This document shows positions 1 to 15,525 of a stretch of DNA of 64,000 nucleotides, one piece after another; the first letter of the stretch is position 1, and every line of letters starts with the position of its first letter. The stretch is from Pseudomonas sp. Leaf58 (GTDB lineage Bacteria > Pseudomonadota > Gammaproteobacteria > Pseudomonadales > Pseudomonadaceae): the NCBI RefSeq assembly GCF_003627215.1, contig NZ_CP032677.1, positions 1,245,501 through 1,309,500 of the forward strand, given 5' to 3'. The position numbers and the translations under genes were made by a program. The notes below the pieces were generated by a model. The model saw only the letters and a program-made list of their open reading frames with translations, ran no database searches and was not told the origin of the DNA.

Positions 1-296
1 GCTTGCGCCTGCGGGTGAAGCAAGTGATGACCATGGAGGACGCCCGCACCAAGCTGGCCGAGAGCCTGCGCCTGAAGGTGGCGCACGAAGCGCTCAAGGG
101 TGACCGCCTGAAGTGGCTGGGCGAGTTGATTACACGCCATCGTGGCGCTTGCCCGATCACCCTGGAGTACACCGGCAGCGACGCCAAGGCCATGCTGCAG
201 TTTGGCGAGCAGTGGGCGATCGACCCAGCCGATGGGCTGATTCAGGCGCTGCGTGACCAGTTCGGGCGTGAGAACGTCTTCCTGCAATATCGTTGA
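1..296 (+). CDS. dnaE: DNA polymerase III alpha subunit, C-terminal end (partial)
   Basis: Only the last ~97 codons are present; the gene enters from the left edge already in frame and stops with TGA at 294-296. The tail (…LRLRVKQVM…, …LITRHRGACPITLEY…, …FGRENVFLQYR) resembles the C-terminal domain of the replicative polymerase alpha subunit, the part beyond the OB-fold that helps bind tau and the clamp. The downstream neighbour accA fits the usual gammaproteobacterial dnaE-accA order. No catalytic motif is visible because those lie outside the window, so the identification rests on the tail sequence and context. Confidence 0.85.
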   Translation, partial: LRLRVKQVMTMEDARTKLAESLRLKVAHEALKGDRLKWLGELITRHRGACPITLEYTGSDAKAMLQFGEQWAIDPADGLIQALRDQFGRENVFLQYR

Positions 297-403
297 ACCG
301 ACCAAAAATTTAATCTCGACCTGAATGCGCCTGATCCCTTAAGGTATGGCGCCAAACGGATCAACCGGCCGGCCGCCTGGCCGTAGACCCAAGACGGATG
401 ACT

Positions 404-1351
404 ATGAACCCGAATTTTCTCGATTTCGAACAGCCGATTGCCGACCTGCAAGCCAAGATCGAAGGCCTGCGCCTGGTGGGCAACGACAACTCGCTGAACA
501 TCAGCGATGAAATTGCCCGTCTGCAAGACAAGAGCAGTACCCTGACCGAAAGCATCTTCAGCAACCTGACCAGCTGGCAGATCGCCCGCCTGGCGCGTCA
601 TCCACGTCGTCCCTACACCCTGGACTACCTGGAGCACATCTTCACCGAGTTCGAAGAACTGCACGGTGACCGCCACTTCTCCGATGACGCCGCCATTGTG
701 GGTGGTACCGCGCGCCTGGATGGCAAGCCAGTCATGGTCATTGGCCACCAGAAGGGCCGTGAAGTGCGCGAGAAGGTGCGCCGCAACTTCGGTATGCCGC
801 GCCCAGAAGGCTACCGCAAGGCCTGCCGCCTGATGGAAATGGCCGAGCGCTTCAAGATGCCGATCCTGACCTTCATCGACACCCCGGGTGCCTACCCAGG
901 CATCGACGCCGAAGAGCGTAACCAGAGCGAGGCCATTGCCTGGAACCTACGCGTCATGGCGCGCCTGAAAACCCCGATCATCGCCACCGTGATCGGTGAG
1001 GGCGGTTCTGGCGGTGCACTGGCCATTGGCGTGTGCGACCAACTGAACATGCTGCAGTACTCCACCTACTCGGTGATCTCGCCGGAAGGTTGCGCTTCGA
1101 TCCTGTGGAAGACTGCCGACAAGGCGGCTGACGCGGCCGAGGCCATGGGCATTACCGCCGAGCGCCTGAAAAGCCTGAACATCGTCGACAAGGTGATCCA
1201 GGAGCCGCTGGGCGGCGCCCACCGTGACCCGGCGAAAATGTCTGAAAGCATCCGCGCCGACCTGGTGCAGCAGCTGGACATGCTCGGTAAACTCGACCAC
1301 GACGCGCTGCTGGCCCGTCGTTACGATCGCCTGATGAGCTACGGCCTCTGA
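404..1351 (+). CDS. accA: Acetyl-CoA carboxylase carboxyltransferase subunit alpha
   Basis: With AccD it forms the cytosolic carboxyltransferase that moves CO2 from carboxybiotin-BCCP to acetyl-CoA, giving malonyl-CoA for fatty acid synthesis. The 315-residue product has the crotonase-like fold signatures [10 protein letters not shown] (about 158-166) and the glycine-rich oxyanion segment [13 protein letters not shown] (198-210). I chose the ATG at 404 ([10 protein letters not shown]); an in-frame ATG two codons upstream at 398 is possible. It follows dnaE by about 100 bp and may share its transcript. A REP pair lies just downstream. Confidence 0.96.
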   Translation: MNPNFLDFEQPIADLQAKIEGLRLVGNDNSLNISDEIARLQDKSSTLTESIFSNLTSWQIARLARHPRRPYTLDYLEHIFTEFEELHGDRHFSDDAAIVGGTARLDGKPVMVIGHQKGREVREKVRRNFGMPRPEGYRKACRLMEMAERFKMPILTFIDTPGAYPGIDAEERNQSEAIAWNLRVMARLKTPIIATVIGEGGSGGALAIGVCDQLNMLQYSTYSVISPEGCASILWKTADKAADAAEAMGITAERLKSLNIVDKVIQEPLGGAHRDPAKMSESIRADLVQQLDMLGKLDHDALLARRYDRLMSYGL

Positions 1352-1367
1352 TAGCGAAATGAATCGC

Positions 1368-1461
1368 ACCGGCTTCGCCGGTGTTCGCGGGCACGCCCGC
1401 TCCCGCCGGTATTGCGCTGCCCTCGCGGCTTGCGCCATACCGGTGGGAGCGGGCATGTCGA
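1368..1461. repeat. REP palindrome pair (BIME-like) between accA and tilS
   Basis: A short hairpin ACCGGC-TTC-GCCGGT (1368-1382) is followed by a REP-type palindrome with core GCGGGCACGCCCGC (1387-1400). A second, partly degenerate copy in the opposite orientation runs 1438-1461 (ATACCGG…GGAGCGGGC). Paired inverted REPs of this kind are abundant between genes of the P. putida group and are thought to be spread by REP-associated tyrosine transposases; none is encoded here. Confidence 0.75.
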
Positions 1462-1507
1462 GGCGTCGAACCGCCGCGAATGCTTTATTGAATCGAGCGA
1501 GGGCTAG

Positions 1508-2791
1508 ATGATCAACCTCACCCCCTGGCTCAACGCCCCAAACTGGTACATCGCCTTTTCCGGCGGCCTCGACTCCACCGTCCTCCTGCACTTGCTGGCC
1601 GACCACGGCCGCAACCACGCCGCGCCCCCGCTGCGCGCCCTGCACATCCACCATGGCCTGCAACCTGCCGCCGACGCCTGGCCTGCGCACTGCCAAGCCG
1701 TCTGCGACCAGCTCGGCATCGAACTTAAGGTCATATACGTCCAGGTCACCCCCGGCGCCAGCCTCGAACAGGCTGCCCGCAACGCCCGCTATGCAGCCTT
1801 CAAGCAAGCCCTAGGCCCAGGCGACATCCTGTTCACCGGCCAGCACCGCGACGACCAAGCCGAAACCCTGCTGTTTCGCCTGCTGCGCGGCGCCGGCCTG
1901 CGTGGTTTGGCGGCAATGCCGGGGCAACGGGCGCTAGGGCAGGGCCGCCTGGTCAGGCCCTTGCTGGGTTGCTCCCGTCAGCAGTTGCAGGGCTACGCCG
2001 AGGCTCATGGGCTGGCCTGGATCGAAGACCCGTCCAACGCGGATACACAGTTCGCCCGTAACTACCTGCGCGGTGAAGTGTTCCCGCAATTACAGCAGCG
2101 TTGGCCGCAGGCCCGGCAGAACCTGGCCCGCGCCGCCGAGCACCTGGGCGAGGCTCTCGGCCTGTTGGACGAGCTTGCACGGGGCGATTTGGCGTTGGCT
2201 GGGGAAGGCGCCCCGCTGGCCTGGCCTGGGCTGGATTCCCTCGACCTGGCGGTGTTGTTGGCGCTGTCGCCCGCCCGCCAGCGCAATGCCTTGCAGTACT
2301 GGCTGAGCCGACGCACCCGCCTGCCCGACACACGGCATTGGGCCGGCTGGGCGGGCCTGCGCGATGCCGCTGCCGATGCCCAGCCCGTCTGGCAGCTTGC
2401 CGATGGGCAGCTGCTGCGCAGCCATGGGCGTATCTGGTGGTTGAGCGGTGACTGGCTGCAGCTACCCGCTGGTCAGCTGGCCTGGGTCGATCCCGTCGAG
2501 CCCTTGGCGTTGCCGGGTAACGGTAGCGTTCGCCTTGTTGCCAGCGAACCGTTGGATGGCCTGCATATCGCCTACCGCCAGGGCGGCGAAGTGCTGGACC
2601 TTCCCGGCCGTGGCCGGCGCGACCTCAAGCGCTTGCTCAACGAGCAGCAGGTGCCGCACTTCGTGCGTGCGCGCCTGCCGCTGCTATATTGCGGCGAGCG
2701 CCTGCTGGCAGTGGCCAACATGCCCAGCCTGGTGCAGGCCGATTGCCAGCTGCACTGGCAGTTACCGACGAACGCGCAAGGTTTGAGCTGA
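1508..2791 (+). CDS. tilS: tRNA(Ile)-lysidine synthase
   Basis: Uses ATP and lysine to convert C34 of the CAU-anticodon tRNA-Ile2 to lysidine, switching its charging from methionine to isoleucine; cytosolic and normally essential. The 427-residue protein opens with the N-type ATP pyrophosphatase PP-loop SGGLDS (18-23) and contains the TGQHRDDQAETLLFRLLRG segment typical of TilS (around 117-135). The C-terminal half is the less conserved tRNA-binding region. The ATG at 1508 follows a GAGGG Shine-Dalgarno (1498-1502). Confidence 0.95.
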   Translation: MINLTPWLNAPNWYIAFSGGLDSTVLLHLLADHGRNHAAPPLRALHIHHGLQPAADAWPAHCQAVCDQLGIELKVIYVQVTPGASLEQAARNARYAAFKQALGPGDILFTGQHRDDQAETLLFRLLRGAGLRGLAAMPGQRALGQGRLVRPLLGCSRQQLQGYAEAHGLAWIEDPSNADTQFARNYLRGEVFPQLQQRWPQARQNLARAAEHLGEALGLLDELARGDLALAGEGAPLAWPGLDSLDLAVLLALSPARQRNALQYWLSRRTRLPDTRHWAGWAGLRDAAADAQPVWQLADGQLLRSHGRIWWLSGDWLQLPAGQLAWVDPVEPLALPGNGSVRLVASEPLDGLHIAYRQGGEVLDLPGRGRRDLKRLLNEQQVPHFVRARLPLLYCGERLLAVANMPSLVQADCQLHWQLPTNAQGLS

Positions 2792-5538
<2,747 letters not shown>

Positions 5539-5559
5539 AGCTCATTTCTCGGGTAAAGT

Positions 5560-6983
<1,424 letters not shown>

Positions 6984-7065
6984 GCAAGAGATGGTAAAAA
7001 GACAGCAGCCGGAGCTGTAGGAACGTTCGTACAGAATTTTCCTATGTTCCAACGGGTTTCTGTCG

Positions 7066-7093
7066 ACGAAGCCTGGCCTCGGCCAGGCTTCGT
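7066..7093 (+). terminator. Strong hairpin downstream of eno
   Basis: A perfect 13-bp inverted repeat, ACGAAGCCTGGCC (7066-7078) and GGCCAGGCTTCGT (7081-7093), with two central bases. No clear T-run follows, so it may be an attenuator or processing stem rather than a full terminator between eno and ftsB. Confidence 0.5.
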
Positions 7094-7177
7094 GCTATTC
7101 GAGATCCCGAACTGAATACCAGCACTGAACCCCAGAACTGAACAGTGTGCGGCGGTCTTTTTAACCTGGATACCTTG

Positions 7178-7459
7178 ATGCGCAGTCCTTATTGGTTGTT
7201 CCTCGTCCTGCTCCTGCTGCTCGGTGGCCTGCAGTACCGCCTGTGGGTGGGTAACGGCAGCCTGGCGCAAGTGACCGAGCTGAAGCAGCAGATTGCCGAT
7301 CAGCATGCCGAAAACGAGCGTTTGCTCGAGCGTAACCGGGTGCTGGATGCTGAAGTGCTGGAACTGAAAAAAGGCATGGAGACCGTTGAAGAACGGGCTC
7401 GCCATGAATTGGGAATGGTCAAAGAGGGCGAAACCCTCTTCCAGTTGCCACAAAAATGA
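7178..7459 (+). CDS. ftsB: Cell division protein FtsB
   Basis: Small bitopic inner-membrane protein that joins FtsL and FtsQ in the divisome and helps activate septal peptidoglycan synthesis. From the ATG at 7178 it is 93 residues: a very short cytoplasmic tip, one membrane helix (about residues 4-20, WLFLVLLLLLGGLQY), then a coiled-coil rich in Glu/Leu/Lys (about 28-70). An ATG at 7145 would add 11 unconserved residues. It overlaps ispD by four bases (ATGA), as commonly seen for ftsB-ispD. Confidence 0.93.
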   Translation: MRSPYWLFLVLLLLLGGLQYRLWVGNGSLAQVTELKQQIADQHAENERLLERNRVLDAEVLELKKGMETVEERARHELGMVKEGETLFQLPQK

Positions 7460-8163
7460 TCGAAACGTTACCGGCCTTCTGGGCCGTGATTCCTGCCGCA
7501 GGCGTTGGTGCCCGCATGGCTGCCGACCGCCCCAAGCAGTACCTGGAGCTGGCCGGCAAGACCATTCTGGAGCACAGTCTCGACTGTTTTCTGGGCCACC
7601 CGACGCTTGACGGCGTGGTGGTTAGCATTGCTGAAGATGACCCGTACTGGCCGGCCTTGCGCTGTGCCAGTGACCCGCGCATCCAGCGCGCGACAGGGGG
7701 CCGCGAGCGTGCCGACTCGGTGCTCAATGCCTTGTTGTTGCTGCATGCCCAAGGGGCGGCGGACAGCGATTGGGTGCTGGTGCACGATGCCGCGCGACCG
7801 AACCTGGCACGTAGCGACCTGGACAAGCTGTTATCGGTGCTGGCGGACGACCCGGTGGGTGGCCTGCTGGCGGTGCCGGCGCGCGATACCCTCAAGCGGG
7901 CCGACGGCAATGGCCGGGTGAGCGCTACCGTAGACCGCAGCACCATCTGGCAGGCTTATACGCCGCAGATGTTCCGCCTGGGGGCCTTGCACCGGGCGCT
8001 GGCCGAGTGCCTGGTATCGGATGTCGTGGTAACTGATGAAGCCTCGGCCATCGAATGGTCTGGCCAGGCGCCAAAACTAGTTGAAGGGCGCAGCGACAAC
8101 ATCAAGGTGACCCGCCCGGAAGACCTGGAATGGTTGCGCCAACGTTGGGCCGGGCGCCGCTGA
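7456..8163 (+). CDS. ispD: 2-C-methyl-D-erythritol 4-phosphate cytidylyltransferase
   Basis: Third enzyme of the MEP isoprenoid pathway: transfers CMP from CTP to methylerythritol 4-phosphate. The 235-residue nucleotidyltransferase shows the CTP-binding loop IPAAGVGARMAADRPKQYL near the N-terminus and the VHDAARPNL motif around residue 105. It overlaps ftsB by four bases. ispF, which acts two steps later, lies downstream but is separated here by the LysR-frmA-fghA block. Confidence 0.96.
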   Translation: MIETLPAFWAVIPAAGVGARMAADRPKQYLELAGKTILEHSLDCFLGHPTLDGVVVSIAEDDPYWPALRCASDPRIQRATGGRERADSVLNALLLLHAQGAADSDWVLVHDAARPNLARSDLDKLLSVLADDPVGGLLAVPARDTLKRADGNGRVSATVDRSTIWQAYTPQMFRLGALHRALAECLVSDVVVTDEASAIEWSGQAPKLVEGRSDNIKVTRPEDLEWLRQRWAGRR

Positions 8164-8177
8164 GTTTCACATTCCTG

Positions 8178-8260
8178 GGCCGGCCTCTTCGCGGGTAAAC
8201 CCGCTCCTACACCTGTTCGCATTAGCACTGTAGAAGCGGGCTTGCCCGTGAAGAGGCCAG
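8178..8260. repeat. Inverted REP pair between convergent ispD and LysR gene
   Basis: Two REP palindromes in opposite orientation: 8178-8212 (core GCGGGTAAACCCGC) and 8229-8260 (core GCGGGCTTGCCCG). They share the flanking strings CGGCCTCTTC / GAAGAGGCC and can pair into a long stem. The pair separates two converging genes and could serve as an mRNA 3' end stabiliser or bidirectional terminator. Confidence 0.8.
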
Positions 8261-8278
8261 TACGGGTGACACACCCCT

Positions 8279-9175
8279 TCAGCCACAACAATACTCCGGC
8301 AACCCTGCCAACCCGTCCTTCAGGTAATCCACCAACCGCCGCACCTTCGGCGACAAATGCCGCTGTTGCGGATACAGCGCCCACACCGCGGTATTCGGCG
8401 GCTGATGCCCCTCCAGCAACGACACCAATGCACCGCTGTTCAGGTGCTCCAGCACGTAATAATCCGGCAACTGGCACAAGCCCATACCCTGCAACGCTGC
8501 ATCCAGCACTGCCTGGCCACTGTTACAGCGCCAGTTGCCCTGCACCCGCTGGCTGATCTCGCGGCCGTCCTGCTGCAGCGCCCACACGTCGGAACTGCCG
8601 ACCAGACAATTGTGCCGCGTCAGTTCCGACAGGCTATGCGGCCGGCCATAACGCTCCAGATAGGCCGGTGAGGCACACAGGTACATGCGCCGAGGCGCCA
8701 GGCGAGTGGCCACCAGCCGAGAGTCGGCCAGCCGGCCCAGGCGAATGGCCAGGTCCAGCCCCTCGTGCACCAGGTCTAGGCTGTGGTTGCTCAGTTCCAC
8801 ATCCACCCGTAACTGTGGGTACAAGGCCATGAACCGCGTTACCAGCGGCACGATGAAGCGCTCGCCATAGGCCACCGCACAGGTCATGCGCAGCAGCCCC
8901 TTGGGTTCGCTGGCCAGGTCGCCCATGGCGCGCAAGGCTTCCTCGCGGCCATCCAGTAGGCGCTGGCAATGTTGCAGAAACGTCTGCCCAGCCTCGCTCA
9001 AGGTCACCCGGCGAGTACTGCGGTACAGCAGGCGCGTTTGCAGCCGCTCTTCCAGCCGGGCGACCTGCCGGCTGATGTGCGACGACGAAACGCCCAGGCG
9101 CTCGGCGGCTGCCGTGAACTGGCCCGACTCAGCCACGGCGACGAATTCGTCGATGCCTTCCCACCGGCTACTCAT
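8279..9175 (-). CDS. LysR-type transcriptional regulator, divergent from frmA
   Basis: A 298-residue regulator with an N-terminal winged helix-turn-helix (about 1-60: …VAESGQFTAAAERLGVSSSHISRQVARLEERL…) and a C-terminal effector-binding domain of the periplasmic-binding-protein type. It is transcribed away from frmA across 107 bp, the usual arrangement for a LysR protein that controls its neighbour. Control of the formaldehyde genes is therefore a reasonable inference, but the sequence does not name the effector. Some close relatives in this subfamily are generic LysR regulators of unknown ligand. Confidence 0.85.
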   Translation of the reverse strand: MSSRWEGIDEFVAVAESGQFTAAAERLGVSSSHISRQVARLEERLQTRLLYRSTRRVTLSEAGQTFLQHCQRLLDGREEALRAMGDLASEPKGLLRMTCAVAYGERFIVPLVTRFMALYPQLRVDVELSNHSLDLVHEGLDLAIRLGRLADSRLVATRLAPRRMYLCASPAYLERYGRPHSLSELTRHNCLVGSSDVWALQQDGREISQRVQGNWRCNSGQAVLDAALQGMGLCQLPDYYVLEHLNSGALVSLLEGHQPPNTAVWALYPQQRHLSPKVRRLVDYLKDGLAGLPEYCCG

Positions 9176-9198
9176 GGATTATCCCTGCATGGCAATAA

Positions 9199-10395
<1,197 letters not shown>

Positions 10396-10403
10396 GGTTA
10401 ACC

Positions 10404-11258
10404 ATGAGCCTGGATAACATCTCCTGCCAGAAAAGCTTCGGCGGCTGGCACAAGCGTTACCGGCATCACTCCAAGGTGCTGGGTTGCGACATGGTGTTCG
10501 CGGTCTATTTGCCACCGCAGGCCGAGCAGGGCGAGAAGCTGCCGGTGCTGTACTGGCTCAGTGGTCTCACCTGCACCGACGAGAACTTCATGCAGAAGGC
10601 CGGCGCCCAGCGCCTGGCCGCCGAGCTGGGCCTGATCATCGTTGCCCCCGACACCAGCCCGCGTGGCGAGCAGGTGCCTGGCGACCCCGATGGTGCCTGG
10701 GACTTCGGCCTGGGTGCCGGCTTTTACCTCAATGCCACCCAGCAACCCTGGGCTCAGCACTACCGCATGCATGACTATGTGGTGGAGGAGTTGCCTGCCC
10801 TGATCGAGGCGCACTTCCCGGCGTCGGCCGAGCGCAGTATCAGCGGCCATTCCATGGGCGGGCATGGCGCCTTGGTGTGCGCCTTGCGCAACCCAGGGCG
10901 CTACCGATCGGTGTCGGCGTTTTCGCCGATCAGCAACCCGATGGATTGCCCGTGGGGTGAAAAGGCCTTCAGCCGCTACCTGGGTGACGACCGTGCGCGT
11001 TGGCGCGAGTGGGATGCCAGCGTGCTGCTGGCCGAGACCCCGGCTGGAGAGTGCCCGCCATTGCTGGTGGACCAAGGCGACCGCGACGACTTCCTCGAGA
11101 AGCAGCTCAAGCCTGAAGCGCTGGAGCAGGCGGCACGCAAAGGGGGGCATGAACTGACCCTGCGCCTGCAGCCTGGCTATGACCACAGTTACTACTTCAT
11201 CGCCAGCTTCATCGAGGAACACCTGCGCCATCACGCGATGGCGTTGGGGCGGGTATAA
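10404..11258 (+). CDS. fghA: S-formylglutathione hydrolase
   Basis: Serine esterase that hydrolyses S-formylglutathione to formate and glutathione, the second step of formaldehyde detoxification. The 284-residue alpha/beta hydrolase of the esterase D family has the nucleophile elbow [10 protein letters not shown] (Ser in the middle), an Asp in DQGDRDDF and the His in [10 protein letters not shown], forming a complete catalytic triad. It starts eight bases after frmA and is clearly in the same operon. Confidence 0.96.
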   Translation: MSLDNISCQKSFGGWHKRYRHHSKVLGCDMVFAVYLPPQAEQGEKLPVLYWLSGLTCTDENFMQKAGAQRLAAELGLIIVAPDTSPRGEQVPGDPDGAWDFGLGAGFYLNATQQPWAQHYRMHDYVVEELPALIEAHFPASAERSISGHSMGGHGALVCALRNPGRYRSVSAFSPISNPMDCPWGEKAFSRYLGDDRARWREWDASVLLAETPAGECPPLLVDQGDRDDFLEKQLKPEALEQAARKGGHELTLRLQPGYDHSYYFIASFIEEHLRHHAMALGRV

Positions 11259-11274
11259 GCAGAGCTGCGAGGCT

Positions 11275-11353
11275 CAAGCTGCAAACGTCAAGTAACAGCA
11301 GCCTGCAAGCCGGTCCGCTTTTGCTTATGGCTTGCAGCTTGCAGCTTGCAGCT
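11275..11353. repeat. AGCTGCAAG-type extragenic repeat, copy 1
   Basis: CAAGCTGCAAAC (11275-11286) is answered after ~43 bp by three tandem heptamers GCTTGCA (11330-11350) ending in GCT. The two sides are complementary and can form an imperfect stem. The same motif occurs near 33596-33658 and 50049-50140 in this window, so it is a dispersed family distinct from the REPs. Confidence 0.65.
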
Positions 11354-11372
11354 CCAAATGCAGGTAGAATCA

Positions 11373-11400
11373 CGCCCTGACTCATTCAGGGCGTTTTTTT
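11373..11400 (+). terminator. Intrinsic terminator abutting the ispF start codon
   Basis: Stem CGCCCTGA (11373-11380) and TCAGGGCG (11386-11393), loop CTCAT, followed by seven T (11394-11400). This is a textbook terminator for the frmA-fghA transcript, but its T-run ends at the base before the ispF ATG (11401), so the stem also holds the only purine-rich stretch (AGGGCG) that could serve as the ispF ribosome site. Confidence 0.8.
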
Positions 11401-11874
11401 ATGCGTATTGGCCACGGCTACGATGTGCACCGTTTCTGCGACGGTGATTTCATTACCCTGGGCGGGGTGCGTATCCCCCACAAATACGGCCTCCTGGCCC
11501 ACTCCGACGGCGACGTGCTGCTGCACGCCCTGAGCGATGCTTTGCTTGGCGCGGCCGCGCTGGGTGATATCGGCAAGCACTTCCCCGACACCGACCCGCA
11601 GTTCAAGGGCGCAGACAGCCGTGTGTTACTGCGCCATGTGCTCAGCATTGTCCAGGCCAAGGGCTGGAAGGTCGGTAACGTCGACGCCACCATCGTCGCC
11701 CAGGCGCCGAAGATGGCCCCACATATCGAGACCATGCGCCAGCTGATTGCCGAAGACCTGCAGGTCGAACTCGACCAGGTCAACGTCAAAGCCACCACCA
11801 CCGAGAAGCTGGGCTTCGCCGGCCGTGAGGAGGGTATCGCCGTGCATGCGGTAGCCCTGCTGCTGCCAGCATGA
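11401..11874 (+). CDS. ispF: 2-C-methyl-D-erythritol 2,4-cyclodiphosphate synthase
   Basis: Cyclises CDP-methylerythritol 2-phosphate with loss of CMP in the MEP pathway; a trimer with zinc at each interface. The 157-residue product has the metal ligands in [11 protein letters not shown] (Asp8, His10) and [21 protein letters not shown], and the [16 protein letters not shown]-terminal signature. The ATG directly follows a terminator-like hairpin and T-run, an unusual initiation context. It overlaps truD by four bases. Confidence 0.97.
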   Translation: MRIGHGYDVHRFCDGDFITLGGVRIPHKYGLLAHSDGDVLLHALSDALLGAAALGDIGKHFPDTDPQFKGADSRVLLRHVLSIVQAKGWKVGNVDATIVAQAPKMAPHIETMRQLIAEDLQVELDQVNVKATTTEKLGFAGREEGIAVHAVALLLPA

Positions 11875-12916
11875 CCGAACTGGAACTGCTGGGCCCGCGC
11901 GCATCGGGCGAACCGCTAGGCACTGCCGTCCTCAAGGCAGTGGCTGAAGACTTCCAAGTCGACGAAGTGTTGGATATCCCGCTGTCCGGCCAGGGCGAAC
12001 ACCTGTGGCTGTGGGTCGAGAAGCGTGACCTGAACACCGAAGAGGCCGCTCGCCGCCTGGCCCGCGCTGCGGGTGTGCCGGTGCGGGCGATCAGCTACGC
12101 CGGGCTGAAGGACCGCCAGGCCCTGACCCGGCAATGGTTCAGCCTGCACCTGCCGGGTAAAGCCGACCCAGACCTGTCGCGAGCCGAGGACGCCAACCTG
12201 CGCGTGCTAAAACAGTTGCGCCACCAGCGCAAGTTGCAGCGCGGCGCGCATTCGGCCAACGGTTTTACCCTGCGCCTCACCGCCCTGGCCGCTGATCACC
12301 AGGCCGTCGATGCGCGCCTGGAACAGCTGAAGCAGCAGGGCGTGCCCAACTATTTCGGCACCCAGCGCTTCGGCCACGCCGGCGGCAACGTCTACGACGC
12401 CCTCGATTGGGCTGCACGCAAGGCCCTGCCCGAACAGCGTAACGTGCGTTCGCGGTTGCTCTCGGCCGGGCGCAGCTACCTGTTCAACCAGGTGCTGGCC
12501 GCCCGTGTGGCCGAGGGTAGCTGGGCGCGTGCGCAGGTGGGCGACCTGTTGGCATTCACCACCAGTCGTAGCTTCTTTCCAGCAGGGGAGTCGGAATGTT
12601 CCGATCCTCGGCTAGCTATCCTTGACCTGCATCCGACCGGCCCACTGTGGGGGGCAGGTGATTCGCCGGCTGCGGGCAACACCGCGGAACTAGAGGGCGT
12701 GATCGCCGCACAGCAGCCGGCACTTTGCCAGTGGTTGGCCCTGGCGGGGATGGATCACGAACGGCGTATTCTGCGGCTCCCTATTGGCGGCCTGACGTGG
12801 CATTATCCGGAGCCTGATATCCTGCAACTGGAATTCGTCCTTCCGGCCGGATGCTTCGCCACCGTGGTGGTGCGCGAAGTCGTGGATCTGGTGTCGGTAG
12901 GGCAGACGGACAGCCC

Positions 12917-12929
<13 letters not shown>
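11871..12929 (+). CDS. truD: tRNA pseudouridine(13) synthase
   Basis: Isomerises U13 of tRNA-Glu to pseudouridine. The 352-residue protein contains the TruD family catalytic segment [19 protein letters not shown], with the catalytic Asp in GLKDR, followed by [14 protein letters not shown]. It overlaps ispF upstream (ATGA) and surE downstream by 13 bases, so ispF-truD-surE-pcm behaves as one translationally coupled unit. Confidence 0.95.
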
Positions 12930-14340
<1,411 letters not shown>

Positions 14341-14494
14341 GCTGTGCGGGTAAGAGCCACGCGGTATTTTTCCGCGGGTGGCGAATTCCTGCCGTATCGC
14401 CCTGTCTATCTGGCGGGGCCAAGCGCTAGCGCACAGTTTGTACCGGGCTTCACAGCAGCCTTTTACCGGTCCTGCCAATGCGGCCAGGCTTGGT

Positions 14495-14500
14495 TATAAT
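14495..14500 (+). promoter_or_regulatory. Possible -10 element upstream of nlpD
   Basis: A perfect TATAAT sits 60 bp before the nlpD start in a locally AT-rich stretch that also holds TTGCAACATTATTGCAT, a small dyad (14501-14517). The matching -35 (CTGCCA, 14472-14477) is weak. The assignment is by sequence only. Confidence 0.4.
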
Positions 14501-14559
14501 TGCAACATTATTGCATTTCTTGTCTTCATATCGTTTTCGGCACCATGAGGGGAGCGCGG

Positions 14560-15417
14560 GTGGGTCACACAGTCATTCGGCAGCGCAAGGACGGCTCGGG
14601 TTTCAAGCTTCTGGTGATTGCACTGGCCATGGGCACGATACTGGTGGGTTGCTCAAGCACCAGCAGTAACAGCGCGCGGGTGGTCGACCGCAATACCACC
14701 GTGCCCAAGCGGCCGGCGGTGACTTCTGGGCAGTACATCGTCAAACCTGGTGATACGTTGTTCTCCATCGCCTTCCGCTATGGCTGGGACTACAAGGAGC
14801 TGGCGGCCCGCAACGGTATCCCGGCGCCTTATACCATTCGCCCGGGGCAACCGATTCGTTTCAGCAGCGGCGCTACGGGCACCACCACGGTGGTGTCCAG
14901 CCCCTCGTCGTCGAGCAAGACCACGGTCATCCGGCGGCCTGTGGGGAGCACCGTCACGGCACCTGCTAGCCCCGGCAAACCGGCCACGCCGACAGCCTCC
15001 AGTAGCGCCCCGGTGGTTGCCACCGTGCCCGCCGCGGAGCGCGCGGTGGGCGGCTGGACTTGGCCTGCCAACGGCGTGGTTATTGGAAAATTCGCTTCAA
15101 ACGGTAGTTTGAATAAAGGCATTGATATCGCCGGTGATTTGGGACAGCCTGTTTTTGCTGCGTCTGATGGTGCGGTGGTTTACGCCGGGAGTGGTTTGAG
15201 GGGCTACGGCGAGCTGGTCATCATCAAGCACAGCGACACCTACGTCAGTGCCTACGGTCATAACCGCAGGCTGTTGGTTCGGGAGGGGCAGCAGGTCAAG
15301 GCAGGGCAGTCGATTGCTGAAATGGGGTCCACGGGCACAGATCGGGTGAAGCTGCATTTCGAGATTCGCCGCCAGGGTAAACCCGTCGATCCACTCCAGT
15401 TCCTGCCACGTCGTTGA
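14560..15417 (+). CDS. nlpD: Murein hydrolase activator NlpD, LysM/LytM lipoprotein
   Basis: Outer-membrane lipoprotein that activates the septal amidase AmiC during cell separation. The 285 residues comprise a lipoprotein signal ending in the lipobox ILVGC (about residue 32), a LysM domain (QYIVKPGDTLFSIAFRYGWDY…), a Thr/Ser/Pro linker, and a C-terminal LytM/M23 domain. In the LytM domain the first zinc ligand is replaced (NKGIDIAG instead of HxGxD), as in NlpD/EnvC activators without hydrolase activity. I prefer the GTG at 14560 because AGGGGAG lies five bases upstream; an ATG at 14545 is in frame. Confidence 0.9.
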   Translation: MGHTVIRQRKDGSGFKLLVIALAMGTILVGCSSTSSNSARVVDRNTTVPKRPAVTSGQYIVKPGDTLFSIAFRYGWDYKELAARNGIPAPYTIRPGQPIRFSSGATGTTTVVSSPSSSSKTTVIRRPVGSTVTAPASPGKPATPTASSSAPVVATVPAAERAVGGWTWPANGVVIGKFASNGSLNKGIDIAGDLGQPVFAASDGAVVYAGSGLRGYGELVIIKHSDTYVSAYGHNRRLLVREGQQVKAGQSIAEMGSTGTDRVKLHFEIRRQGKPVDPLQFLPRR

Positions 15418-15494
15418 CCGTTGTACCTTGTCTGTTCCTGTGATGTAGAGGGGACAGGCTCCAGCGCTGCCAAGGATATAGGTGCCGCTCGAGT

Positions 15495-15510
15495 CTGAGT
15501 TCGAACTCAG
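15495..15510 (+). promoter_or_regulatory. Perfect palindrome just upstream of the rpoS ribosome site
   Basis: CTGAGTTCGAACTCAG is a 16-bp perfect palindrome ending a few bases before the rpoS Shine-Dalgarno AAAGGA (15513-15518). In RNA it would form a compact hairpin with the GGA just 3' of it, a plausible site for translational control, for instance by an RsmA/RsmE protein. Function is inferred from position only. Confidence 0.5.
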
Positions 15511-15525
15511 CAAAGGACTATAACA

